From contig NZ_BBNN01000023.1 of assembly GCF_000829695.1 (NCBI RefSeq), positions 112,194-176,193 of the forward strand: a stretch of DNA of 64,000 nucleotides. Reading direction: 5' to 3'. A program made the translations under genes and the position numbers. Under the pieces are notes generated by a model. It did not search any database. It was not told where the DNA came from and worked only from the letters and a program-made list of their open reading frames with translations. Origin of the DNA: Streptomyces sp. NBRC 110035 (GTDB lineage: Bacteria; Actinomycetota; Actinomycetes; Streptomycetales; Streptomycetaceae). Shown one piece after another: positions 44,744 to 53,052 of this stretch. Each line of letters begins with the position of its first letter. Positions within the stretch are counted from its first letter, which is position 1.

Positions 44744-45463
44744 ATGCTGGCCGGGGCGATCGGCGATGTCGTGCTGGGGCTGCTGGCCAGCTGCCTGAGC
44801 GGCCTGGCGGTGTGGCTGTGGCAGCGCGGCAGACACGGCCGGGACCTCCGGGCGCGGATGCGCGTCGTCGGCGCCCGCCCCGGAGACACCTGCCTGATCG
44901 TGATGAACAACAAGTACGGCGCTCCGGGCACCACCCATCACCACGACGTGCAGGCGATGATCGAGGCAGCCGTCCTCAGTCACAGTCTGGAGTGCGAGGT
45001 CGAGATCGTCCGCAGCGACGACTTCCGGGGCAGCAACGGGAACAAGCCGGAGTTCTGCATAGGGGGCCCGCTCGGCTCGAACGTGCGGAGCGCGGGCCAT
45101 CTCGCCCACAGCCTCCCCGGCGTCACGTTCCACCCCTACACCCATCCGGACCATCCGCTGGCCATCGAGGCGGGCGGTGCTTTCTACCGCTGGGACCGCG
45201 AGAACCAGGGGTACGCGCTGCTCGCGAAGTTCACCGCTCCGGGAGGGTCCCGTCCCGTCATCCTCATCTGCGGGCAGAGCGCCGTCACCAACCACGCCGC
45301 CGCGTACTTCCTCCGCCACTCGTACCGCCGGATAGCGGACGCCGTCTCCTCCACCGAACGCTTCTGCCTGATCCTGAGGATCCCCTCGATCCGCACCTAC
45401 GGCTTCCAGGGGGCCACCCTGGAACGCGACCTCACCGACGCGGTCTTCGCACCCGGGCCGTAG
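44744..45463 (+). CDS. membrane-anchored protein of unknown fold, end of the TIR/GTPase operon
   Basis: Predicted 239-aa protein. One N-terminal membrane helix (about residues 6-26) is followed by a basic stop-transfer stretch and a cytoplasmic alpha/beta domain. Conserved-looking elements are CLIVMNNKYG, EFCIGGPLGSN, an Asp/Tyr-rich middle, and VILICGQSAVTNHAAAYFL. The alternation suggests a Rossmann-like, possibly SLOG-like, nucleotide- or metabolite-binding fold, but I cannot name the family. It lies 81 bp after the TIR-GT gene with a GGGGACGGGAG site and is followed by a terminator, so it probably belongs to the operon as a sensor or effector. Confidence 0.72.
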   Translation: MLAGAIGDVVLGLLASCLSGLAVWLWQRGRHGRDLRARMRVVGARPGDTCLIVMNNKYGAPGTTHHHDVQAMIEAAVLSHSLECEVEIVRSDDFRGSNGNKPEFCIGGPLGSNVRSAGHLAHSLPGVTFHPYTHPDHPLAIEAGGAFYRWDRENQGYALLAKFTAPGGSRPVILICGQSAVTNHAAAYFLRHSYRRIADAVSSTERFCLILRIPSIRTYGFQGATLERDLTDAVFAPGP

Positions 45464-45466
45464 CGG

Positions 45467-45489
45467 TCCCCGCGCACACGGCGCGGGGA
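45467..45489 (+). terminator. terminator of the GTPase/TIR operon
   Basis: TCCCCGCGC (45467-45475) pairs perfectly with GCGCGGGGA (45481-45489), loop ACACG, just after the stop codon of the membrane-anchored protein. Confidence 0.8.
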
Positions 45490-45508
45490 GAGCGGCCGAC
45501 CCATTCAT

Positions 45509-45522
45509 GCAAGCACGCTTGC
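45509..45522. promoter_or_regulatory. palindromic operator upstream of the catabolic operon
   Basis: GCAAGC-AC-GCTTGC is a 6-bp-arm dyad that overlaps the -35 box of the predicted promoter. TetR-family operators of the CAAGC-n-GCTTG type look like this, and a TetR gene closes the operon at 55352. Confidence 0.6.
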
Positions 45523-45547
45523 TTGTTTCTCGGTCCGCTGCCATGCT
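45519..45547 (+). promoter_or_regulatory. predicted promoter of the catabolic operon
   Basis: TTGCTT (45519-45524) and CATGCT (45542-45547) with a 17-bp spacer, about 48 bp upstream of the GTG at 45595 and overlapping the palindrome. Confidence 0.5.
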
Positions 45548-45594
45548 CCACGCAACCGCGCCGCACACCGTCGTGCCCCGAGGGGAGCGCCATC

Positions 45595-46419
45595 GTGTCC
45601 GATCCGTCGTCCGTGATCGACGATCTGCATGAGGAGAGCGAGGAGGCCGACCGGCTCGTGGCCCGGCTCGGGCCCGAGGAATGGGGGCTGGCGACGCCCG
45701 CCGCCGGGTGGAGCGTCGCTCATCAGATCGCGCACCTCGCCTGGACCGACCACTCGGCGCTGCTCGCCGTCACGGACGGGGACGGGTTCCGGGCACTGGT
45801 CGAGCAGGCGCTCGCCGCCCCGCACACCTTCGTCGACGAGGGTGCCGAGGAATACGCCCGGCTCGCGCCCGCCGAGTTGCTCGCGCGGTGGCGCAAGGGG
45901 CGCGCGGCGCTGGAGAACGGGCTGCGGTCGGCCCCGCCCGGGGCGCGCTTCCCCTGGTACGGGCCCCCCATGTCGGCGGCCTCCATGGCGACGGCCCGGC
46001 TCATGGAGACCTGGGCCCACGGGCTCGACATCGCGGACGCGACCGGTGTGCCGCGGCCACCCACCGACCGGCTGAGGCACGTGGCCCGGCTCGGGGTGCG
46101 GACCCGGGACTTCGCCTACGGAGTCCACGGCCTCACCCCGCCCGCCGAGCCCTTCCGCGTCGAACTCGTCGCACCGAAGAGCGCGGGCGGCGAGCTGTGG
46201 TGCCACGGGCCCGAGGACGCCCCGCAGCGGGTCACCGGGCCGGCGCTCGACTTCTGTCTCCTGGTCACCCGGCGCGCCCACCGCGCCGATCTCGCCCTCA
46301 CCGCCGACGGGCCCGACGCCGACCGCTGGCTCGACATCGCCCAGGCCTTCGCCGGGCCGCCCGGGGGCGGACGCCCGCCGAAGGAGGAGGGCAGGGGCGG
46401 CCGGGGGCACACCCCGTGA
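45595..46419 (+). CDS. TIGR03084-family (DinB/maleylpyruvate-isomerase-like) protein
   Basis: Predicted 274-aa protein with an N-terminal DinB/mycothiol-dependent isomerase-like four-helix bundle. EEWGLATPAAGWSVAHQIAHLAWTD and SMATARLMETWAHGLDIADA provide the metal-binding His pattern, and a smaller C-terminal domain follows. It matches the TIGR03084 group, typically found beside AtuA-like and acyl-CoA carboxylase genes. The GTG start has a strong GAGGGGAG site. It is the first gene of the catabolic operon and overlaps the next gene by 4 bp. Confidence 0.88.
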   Translation: MSDPSSVIDDLHEESEEADRLVARLGPEEWGLATPAAGWSVAHQIAHLAWTDHSALLAVTDGDGFRALVEQALAAPHTFVDEGAEEYARLAPAELLARWRKGRAALENGLRSAPPGARFPWYGPPMSAASMATARLMETWAHGLDIADATGVPRPPTDRLRHVARLGVRTRDFAYGVHGLTPPAEPFRVELVAPKSAGGELWCHGPEDAPQRVTGPALDFCLLVTRRAHRADLALTADGPDADRWLDIAQAFAGPPGGGRPPKEEGRGGRGHTP

Positions 46420-48104
46420 CGGCGGACCTGCGCATCGGCAACGCCTCCGGCTTCTACGGGGACCGCTTCGACGCCCTGCGCGAGATGCTCACCGGCGGTG
46501 AGCTCGACGTCCTCACCGGCGACTACCTCGCCGAGCTGACCATGCTCATCCTCGCCCGCGACCGGCTCAAGGACCCCTCCGCCGGGTACGCCCGCACCTT
46601 CCCGCGGCAGCTGGAGGAGTGCCTCGGCCTCGCCCACGAGCGGGGGGTGAGGATCGTCGCCAACGCCGGCGGACTCAACCCGGCGGGGCTCGCCGGTGCC
46701 GTACGGGAGCTGGCCGGGCGGCTCGGCATCCCGGTGCGGGTCGCGCACGTCGAGGGCGACGACCTCACCGCCGCCCATCCGGGGAGCCTCGCCGCCCACG
46801 CCTACCTCGGCGGCTTCGGCATCGCGGCCTGCCTGCGCGCGGGCGCCGACGTCGTCGTGACCGGGCGGGTCACCGACGCCGCCCTGGTCACCGGCCCGGC
46901 CGCCGCGCACTTCGGCTGGGCGCCGACCGACTACGACCGGCTCGCGGGGGCCGTCGTCGCCGGACACGTGCTGGAGTGCGGGACCCAGGCCACCGGCGGC
47001 AACTACGCCTTCTTCCACGAGCGGCCCCCCGCCGACCTCCGGCGGCCCGGCTTCCCGCTCGCCGAGGTGCACGAGGACGGCAGCAGCGTCATCACCAAGC
47101 ACCCCGGCACCGGCGGCTTCGTCGACGTCGGCACCGTCACCGCGCAGCTGCTCTACGAGACCGGCGGCGCCCGGTACGCCGGGCCGGACGTCACCGCCCG
47201 GCTCGACAGCGTGCGGATCGGCCAGGACGGGCCCGACCGGGTACGGATCGACGGCGTGCGCGGAGAGGCGCCGCCGCCCACGCTCAAGGTCGGGCGGAGC
47301 CGGCTCGGCGGATTCCGCAACGAGGTCGTGTTCGTCCTCACCGGGCTCGACGTCGAGGCCAAGGCGGACCTCGTGAAGGAGCAGATGGCCGGCCCGCTCG
47401 CCACGTCGTCGCCCGCCGAGGTGCGCTGGGAGCTCGTACGGACCGACCGGCCCGACGCGGACACCGAGGAGACCGCGAGCGCCCTGCTGCGGCTCGTCGT
47501 GCGGGACCCGGCGCAGGACGCGGTCGGACGGGCGTTCAGCGGTGCCGCCGTCGAGCTGGCGCTGGCCGGCTACCCCGGATTCCATGTGCTGGCGCCACCG
47601 GGAAAGGGCGCCCCCTACGGGGTCTTCGAGGACGTGTACGTCCCCCAGGGTTCCGTCGGCCACCTGGCCGTCCTCCACGACGGCCGCCGCATCCCGGTGG
47701 GCCCGCCCCACGACACCGCCGTCCTCGCGGACGTACCGGAGCCGGAACCGCCCCGGCCCCTGGCACCCGGACCGGCCCGGCGCGCCCCCCTCGGCCTGGT
47801 CGCCGGTGCCCGCAGCGGGGACAAGGGCGGCGACGCCAACGTCGGGGTCTGGGCCAGGAGCGACGCCGCCTGGCGGTGGCTCGCGCACGAGCTGACCGTC
47901 GAGCGGCTGCGCGAGCTGATCCCCGAGGCCGCCGGCCTGCCCGTCACCCGGCACGTCCTGCCCCGCCTGCGCGCCCTGAACTTCGTCGTCGAGTCCCTCC
48001 TCGGCGAGGGCGTCGCCGCGCAGGCCCGTTTCGACCCGCAGGCCAAGGCGCTCGGCGAATGGCTGCGCTCCCGCCACCTGGACATCCCGGAGGCCCTCCT
48101 GTGA
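46416..48104 (+). CDS. AtuA-family acyclic terpene utilization protein
   Basis: Predicted 562-aa protein of the AtuA family, named for a citronellol/geraniol degradation locus in Pseudomonas but with no settled reaction. It opens LRIGNASGFYGDRFDAL and carries GGFGIAACLRAGADVVVTGRVTDAALVTGPAA, ATGGNYAFF and a C-terminal GARSGDKGGDANVGVWAR block. The GTG at 46416 and the next gene's GTG at 48101 give 4-bp overlaps on both sides, so it is co-translated with the carboxylase subunits. Confidence 0.9.
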   Translation: MTADLRIGNASGFYGDRFDALREMLTGGELDVLTGDYLAELTMLILARDRLKDPSAGYARTFPRQLEECLGLAHERGVRIVANAGGLNPAGLAGAVRELAGRLGIPVRVAHVEGDDLTAAHPGSLAAHAYLGGFGIAACLRAGADVVVTGRVTDAALVTGPAAAHFGWAPTDYDRLAGAVVAGHVLECGTQATGGNYAFFHERPPADLRRPGFPLAEVHEDGSSVITKHPGTGGFVDVGTVTAQLLYETGGARYAGPDVTARLDSVRIGQDGPDRVRIDGVRGEAPPPTLKVGRSRLGGFRNEVVFVLTGLDVEAKADLVKEQMAGPLATSSPAEVRWELVRTDRPDADTEETASALLRLVVRDPAQDAVGRAFSGAAVELALAGYPGFHVLAPPGKGAPYGVFEDVYVPQGSVGHLAVLHDGRRIPVGPPHDTAVLADVPEPEPPRPLAPGPARRAPLGLVAGARSGDKGGDANVGVWARSDAAWRWLAHELTVERLRELIPEAAGLPVTRHVLPRLRALNFVVESLLGEGVAAQARFDPQAKALGEWLRSRHLDIPEALL

Positions 48105-49699
48105 CCGTCCTCGCATCCGCCCTGGACACGGCGGGCCCCGACTACCGGGCCCACCGCGAGGCCATGCTCGGCAAGCTCGCCGCACTCGACGCCGAACACG
48201 CCAAGGCCCTCGCGGGCGGCGGCGCGAAGTACGTCGACCGGCACCGCGCGCGCGGCAAGCTCCTCGCCCGCGAACGCGTCGAACTGCTCCTCGACCCCGA
48301 CACCCCGTTCCTGGAACTGTCCCCGCTGGCCGCCTGGGGCAGCGAGTACACGGTCGGCGCGTCCCTGGTCACCGGGATCGGGGTCGTCGAGGGCGTGGAG
48401 TGCCTGATCACGGCCAACGACCCGACGGTGCGCGGCGGTGCCAGCAACCCGTGGAGCCTGAAGAAGGCCCTGCGGGCCAACGACATCGCGCTCGCCAACC
48501 GGCTGCCGTGCGTCAGCCTGGTGGAGTCCGGCGGCGCCGACCTGCCCTCGCAGAAGGAGATCTTCATCCCGGGCGGTGCGATCTTCCGCGACCTCACCAG
48601 GCTGTCGGCGGCCGGCATCCCGACCGTCGCCGTCGTCTTCGGCAACTCCACCGCCGGAGGCGCGTACGTCCCCGGCCTGTCCGACCACGTGATCATGGTC
48701 AAGGAGCGGGCGAAGGTGTTCCTCGGAGGCCCGCCGCTGGTGAGGATGGCCACCGGGGAGGAGAGCGACGACGAGTCCCTGGGCGGCGCCGGGATGCACG
48801 CGCGGGTGTCGGGCCTCGCCGACTACTTCGCCGTCGACGAACCGGACGCCCTGCGCCGGGCCCGGCGGGTCGTGGCCCGCCTCAACCACCGCAAGGCGTA
48901 CCCCGATCCGGGGCCCGCCGAGCCCCCCAGGTACGATCCGGAGGAACTCCTGGGCGTCGTGCCCGGCGACCTGAGGACCCCCTTCGACCCGTGCGAGGTG
49001 ATCGCGCGGATCGTCGACGGCTCCGACTTCGACGCGTTCAAACCGCTCTACGGGCCCAGCCTCACCACCGGCTGGGCCACCCTGCACGGCTACCCGGTCG
49101 GCATCCTCGCGAATGCCCGGGGGGTGTTGTTCAGCGAGGAGTCGCAGAAGGCCGCCCAGTTCATCCAGCTCGCCAACCAGCGCGACGTCCCGCTGGTCTT
49201 CCTGCACAACACCACCGGCTACATGGTCGGCAGGGAGTACGAGCAGGGCGGGATCATCAAACACGGCGCCATGATGATCAACGCGGTCGCCAACTCGAGG
49301 GTCCCCCACCTGTCGGTGCTCCTGGGCGCCTCGTACGGCGCCGGGCACTACGGCATGTGCGGGCGGGCGTACGACCCGCGGTTCCTGTTCGCCTGGCCCG
49401 GCGCCAAGTCCGCCGTCATGGGACCGCAGCAGCTCGCCGGAGTGCTGTCCATCGTCGCCCGGCAGTCCGCGGCGGCGAAGGGCCGGCCGTACGACGACGA
49501 GGCGGACGCGGCACTGCGCGCCATGGTCGAGCAGCAGATCGAGTCCGAGTCGCTGCCCGTGTTCCTGTCGGGGCGGCTGTACGACGACGGCGTCATCGAC
49601 CCGCGCGACACCCGCACCGTCCTCGGCCTGTGCCTGTCGGCCGTCCACACGGCGCCCTACGAGGGCGTGCGCGGTGGCTTCGGCGTCTTCCGGATGTGA
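48101..49699 (+). CDS. acyl-CoA carboxylase carboxyltransferase (beta) subunit
   Basis: Predicted 532-aa carboxyltransferase that moves CO2 from biotin to an acyl-CoA. The two crotonase-like halves are visible: GGGAKYVDRHRARGKLLARERVELLLD, VESGGADLPSQKEIF and FGNSTAGGAYVPGLSD in the first, FLHNTTGYMVGREYEQGGIIKHGAMM and ASYGAGHYGMCGRAYDPRFLF in the second. The pattern is that of methylcrotonyl-/geranyl-CoA carboxylases rather than propionyl-CoA carboxylase. Its partner is the biotin carboxylase gene 7 bp downstream. Confidence 0.93.
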   Translation: MTVLASALDTAGPDYRAHREAMLGKLAALDAEHAKALAGGGAKYVDRHRARGKLLARERVELLLDPDTPFLELSPLAAWGSEYTVGASLVTGIGVVEGVECLITANDPTVRGGASNPWSLKKALRANDIALANRLPCVSLVESGGADLPSQKEIFIPGGAIFRDLTRLSAAGIPTVAVVFGNSTAGGAYVPGLSDHVIMVKERAKVFLGGPPLVRMATGEESDDESLGGAGMHARVSGLADYFAVDEPDALRRARRVVARLNHRKAYPDPGPAEPPRYDPEELLGVVPGDLRTPFDPCEVIARIVDGSDFDAFKPLYGPSLTTGWATLHGYPVGILANARGVLFSEESQKAAQFIQLANQRDVPLVFLHNTTGYMVGREYEQGGIIKHGAMMINAVANSRVPHLSVLLGASYGAGHYGMCGRAYDPRFLFAWPGAKSAVMGPQQLAGVLSIVARQSAAAKGRPYDDEADAALRAMVEQQIESESLPVFLSGRLYDDGVIDPRDTRTVLGLCLSAVHTAPYEGVRGGFGVFRM

Positions 49700-49706
49700 G
49701 GGGATC

Positions 49707-51551
49707 ATGGTGATCAGTACTGTCCTCGTCGCCAACCGGGGCGAGATCGCCTGCCGGATCGCCCGCACCTGCGGCGAACTCGGCATCCGGACGGTGGCCG
49801 TGCACTCGGACGCCGACGCGAACGCGCTGCACGCGCGCGCGGCGGACGAGGCCGTACGCCTCGTGGGGGCGGCGCCCGCCGACACGTATCTGCGCGGCGA
49901 CCTCATCGTGAAGGCCGCGCTCGCGGCCGGCGCGGACGCCGTGCACCCCGGCTACGGCTTCCTCTCCGAGAACGCCGGCTTCGCGCGCGCCGTACGCGAC
50001 GCCGGCCTGGTGTGGATCGGGCCGCCCCCCGAGGCGATCGAGGCGATGGCCTCCAAGACGCGCGCCAAGGAACTCCTGGGCATCGCGCCCCTGCGCGAGG
50101 TCACCGAGGCCGACCTGCCGGTCCTGGTGAAGGCGGCCGCGGGCGGCGGCGGGCGCGGGATGCGCGTCGTACGGAGCCTCGCCGGCCTGGACGCCGAACT
50201 GGCCGCCGCCCGCGCGGAGGCCGCGAGCGCCTTCGGCGACGGCGAGGTGTTCGTCGAGCCCTATGTGGAGGGCGGGCGCCACGTGGAGGTGCAGGTCCTC
50301 GCCGACACGCACGGCACGGTGTGGGCGCTGGGCACCCGGGACTGCTCCCTGCAGCGCCGCCACCAGAAGGTGATCGAGGAAGCCCCGGCACCCGGCCTGA
50401 CCGGCGAACTCACCGCGGAGCTCCACACCCTCGCCGTACGCGCCGCCCGCGCGGTGGGCTACACCGGCGCCGGGACCGTCGAGTTCCTCGTCGCCGGCGA
50501 CCGGGCGCACTTCCTGGAGATGAACACCCGGCTCCAGGTGGAACACCCGGTAACGGAGGCCGTGTTCGGCCTCGACCTGGTCGCCGAACAGATCCGCGTC
50601 GCCGAGGGCCACGCCCTCGACAACGACCCGCCCCCCGCGCGCGGACACGCCGTGGAGGCCCGCCTGTACGCCGAGGACCCCGCCCACGACTGGGCGCCGC
50701 AGACCGGCCGCCTGCACCGCCTCGCCGTCCCCGGCGGGATCCGCCTGGACACCGGGTTCACCGACGGCGACGACATCGGCGTCCACTACGACCCGATGAT
50801 CGCCAAGGCCGTCGCCCACGCGCCCACCCGCGCGGAGGCGGTCCGCAAGCTGGCGTCCGCCCTGGAACGGGCGGCGATCCACGGCCCCGTCACCAACCGG
50901 GACCTGCTCGTCCGCTCCCTGCGGCACCCGGAGTTCACCGACGGCCGCATGGACACCGGCTTCTACGACCGTCACCTGACAGCACTGACCGAACCCGCCC
51001 CCGACCCCCGCGCCCCGCTCGCCGCCGCCCTCGCCGACGCCCACGGCCGCTCCCGGTTCGGCGGCTGGCGCAACCTTCCCTCGCAACCGCAGGTCAAGCG
51101 GTACGCCGTGGCGGGCGAGGAGCGCGAGGCGCGTTACCGGCACACGCGGGACGGGCTCGCGGTGGACGGGGCGCGGGTGGTGCACGCCGACGCCGGTCTC
51201 GTCGTCCTCGAGGCCGACGGCGTCCGACGCCGCTTCGGGGTCAGCCGCTACGGCGACCGGGTGTACGTCAACGGCACCGCCCTGACCGCCCTGCCCCGCT
51301 TCCCCGAACCCGCCGCCCAGCACACCCCGGGCTCCCTGCTGGCCCCCATGCCGGGCACCGTCGTCCGGGTCGCGGAGGGACTGGCCGTCGGTGCCTTCGT
51401 CCAGGCCGGTGAACCTCTGCTCTGGCTGGAGGCGATGAAGATGCAGCACAGGATCACGGCCCCGGCCACGGGGACGGTGAGCGCCCTGCACGCCGTCACG
51501 GGACAGCAGGTGGAGCCCGGCACGTTGTTGGCGGTGGTGCAGCCCGGCTAG
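49707..51551 (+). CDS. biotin carboxylase/BCCP (alpha) subunit of acyl-CoA carboxylase
   Basis: Predicted 614-aa subunit that carboxylates biotin with ATP and bicarbonate and carries the biotin. It has STVLVANRGEIACRI, HPGYGFLSENA, KAAAGGGGRGMR, the catalytic FLEMNTRLQVEHPVTE block, and a C-terminal biotinyl domain with Lys578 in LEAMKMQH. The stretch between SKTRAK and PVLVKA is about 18 residues shorter than in E. coli AccC and lacks the usual VPGSDG loop. The ATG at 49707 follows a GAGGGGATC site. Confidence 0.92.
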   Translation: MVISTVLVANRGEIACRIARTCGELGIRTVAVHSDADANALHARAADEAVRLVGAAPADTYLRGDLIVKAALAAGADAVHPGYGFLSENAGFARAVRDAGLVWIGPPPEAIEAMASKTRAKELLGIAPLREVTEADLPVLVKAAAGGGGRGMRVVRSLAGLDAELAAARAEAASAFGDGEVFVEPYVEGGRHVEVQVLADTHGTVWALGTRDCSLQRRHQKVIEEAPAPGLTGELTAELHTLAVRAARAVGYTGAGTVEFLVAGDRAHFLEMNTRLQVEHPVTEAVFGLDLVAEQIRVAEGHALDNDPPPARGHAVEARLYAEDPAHDWAPQTGRLHRLAVPGGIRLDTGFTDGDDIGVHYDPMIAKAVAHAPTRAEAVRKLASALERAAIHGPVTNRDLLVRSLRHPEFTDGRMDTGFYDRHLTALTEPAPDPRAPLAAALADAHGRSRFGGWRNLPSQPQVKRYAVAGEEREARYRHTRDGLAVDGARVVHADAGLVVLEADGVRRRFGVSRYGDRVYVNGTALTALPRFPEPAAQHTPGSLLAPMPGTVVRVAEGLAVGAFVQAGEPLLWLEAMKMQHRITAPATGTVSALHAVTGQQVEPGTLLAVVQPG

Positions 51552-51856
51552 GGCCTGGGGCGAAAGGGGCGCCTGCCGTGCGACGCCCGGCACACACTCC
51601 CCGCACCCGCACCCGCACCACCCGGAAGCCCGGGTACGCCCGCCCGGTACGAGGGCTTCCGGGCGGCGCGCCGGGAGCACGCTCCCCCGAGCTCCCGGTT
51701 TCGCCCGAGCAGGGAGGACCCCATGACGTCGCGCGGCCGCCCTCCGGGCGACGACGCCCCTTCCGCCACAGGTCCCAGGGGCGCGAACCACGCGAGGAAC
51801 CACAGACCACCCGCACCCTCCACACGACGCGAAGCCCCTCCCCCTCAGGAGCGCTC
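51552..51856. other. 305-bp gap inside the catabolic operon with a hairpin
   Basis: It contains an 11-bp-arm inverted repeat and, at 51723, an ATG with an excellent AGGGAGGA site whose frame runs into the downstream gene out of register. I see no conserved protein here. The gap could hold an internal promoter, attenuator or short leader peptide. Confidence 0.45.
51621..51663 (+). terminator. internal hairpin (possible attenuator)
   Basis: CCCGGAAGCCC (51621-51631) and GGGCTTCCGGG (51653-51663) are perfect 11-bp arms around a 21-nt loop, between the carboxylase and dehydrogenase genes. It may end or attenuate the upstream transcript. Confidence 0.5.
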
Positions 51857-53035
51857 ATGCCCGTCATCGAATCCGAAGAGCACAAGGCCCTCCGCACGGC
51901 CGTCGCCGCCCTCGGCCACCGCTACGGCCGCGCCTACCTCACCCGCACCGTCGCCGGAGGCAGCCACCCCGCCGAACTCTGGTCGGAGGCGGCCGAGCTC
52001 GGCTACCTCGGCGTCAGCCTCCCCGAGGAGTACGGAGGCGGAGGCGGCGGCATCGCGGAACTCTCCCTCGTCCTCGAAGAGCTCGGCGCCGCCGGCTGCC
52101 CGCTCCTGCTGCTGGTCGTCTCGCCCGCCATCTGCGGCACGGTCATCGCCCGCTTCGGCACCGAGGCACAGAAGCGGGAGTGGCTGCCGGGCCTCGCCGA
52201 CGGCACCCGCACCATGGCGTTCGGCATCACCGAGCCCGACGCCGGTTCCAACGCGCACCGCATCACGACCACCGCGCGCCGCGACCCCGGCACCGGCGAC
52301 TGGCTGCTCACCGGCCGCAAGGTGTTCGTCTCCTGCGTCGACGTCGCCGACGCCACCCTCGTCGTCGGCCGCACCGAAACCGTGTCCGCAGAGAAGGGCC
52401 GTACCGGCCGGATCAAGCCCTGCCTGTTCATCGTCCCGCGCGACGCCGAGGGCTTCGAGCGGCGGCAGATCGACATGGAACTCAGCGCCGTCGAGAAGCA
52501 GTTCGAGCTGTTCCTCGACGACGTACGGCTGCCCGCCGACGCGCTCGTGGGCGATGAGGACGCGGGCCTGCTGCAGCTGTTCGCCGGGCTCAACCCCGAG
52601 CGGATCATGACGGCCGCCTTCGCGATCGGCATGGGACGCCACGCCCTCGTCAGGGCCGTCGAGTACGCGCGTGAGCGCACCGTGTGGAACGCCCCCATCG
52701 GCGCCCACCAGGCCGTCGCCCACCCCCTCGCCCAGGCGCACATCGACCTCGAACTCGCCCGCCTGATGATGCAGAAGGCTGCTCTGCTCCACGACACCGG
52801 CGACGACACGGGCGCGGGCGAGGCCGCCAACATGGCCAAGTACGCCGCCGCCGAGGCCTGTGTGAAGGCCGTCGACCAGGCCGTGCACACCCTCGGCGGG
52901 AACGGCCTCACGCGCGAGTTCGGCCTCGCCTCGCTGGTGACCGCCGCGCGGGTGTCCCGGATCGCCCCGGTGAGCCGGGAGATGATCCTGAACTACGTCT
53001 CCCACCAGACCCTGGGCCTGCCCAAGTCGTACTAG
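51857..53035 (+). CDS. acyl-CoA dehydrogenase
   Basis: Predicted 392-aa FAD-dependent acyl-CoA dehydrogenase introducing an alpha-beta double bond. Landmarks are LGVSLPEEYGGGGGG, the substrate/FAD motif FGITEPDAGSNAHRITT, RKVFVSC, and the C-terminal VHTLGGNGLTREFG. The ATG at 51857 has a CAGGAGC site. In this operon it would supply an enoyl-CoA to the carboxylase or hydratase. Chain specificity is not readable, though the carboxylase context points to branched substrates. Confidence 0.93.
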   Translation: MPVIESEEHKALRTAVAALGHRYGRAYLTRTVAGGSHPAELWSEAAELGYLGVSLPEEYGGGGGGIAELSLVLEELGAAGCPLLLLVVSPAICGTVIARFGTEAQKREWLPGLADGTRTMAFGITEPDAGSNAHRITTTARRDPGTGDWLLTGRKVFVSCVDVADATLVVGRTETVSAEKGRTGRIKPCLFIVPRDAEGFERRQIDMELSAVEKQFELFLDDVRLPADALVGDEDAGLLQLFAGLNPERIMTAAFAIGMGRHALVRAVEYARERTVWNAPIGAHQAVAHPLAQAHIDLELARLMMQKAALLHDTGDDTGAGEAANMAKYAAAEACVKAVDQAVHTLGGNGLTREFGLASLVTAARVSRIAPVSREMILNYVSHQTLGLPKSY

Positions 53036-53052
53036 GCCGTCTTGGAGGAACC

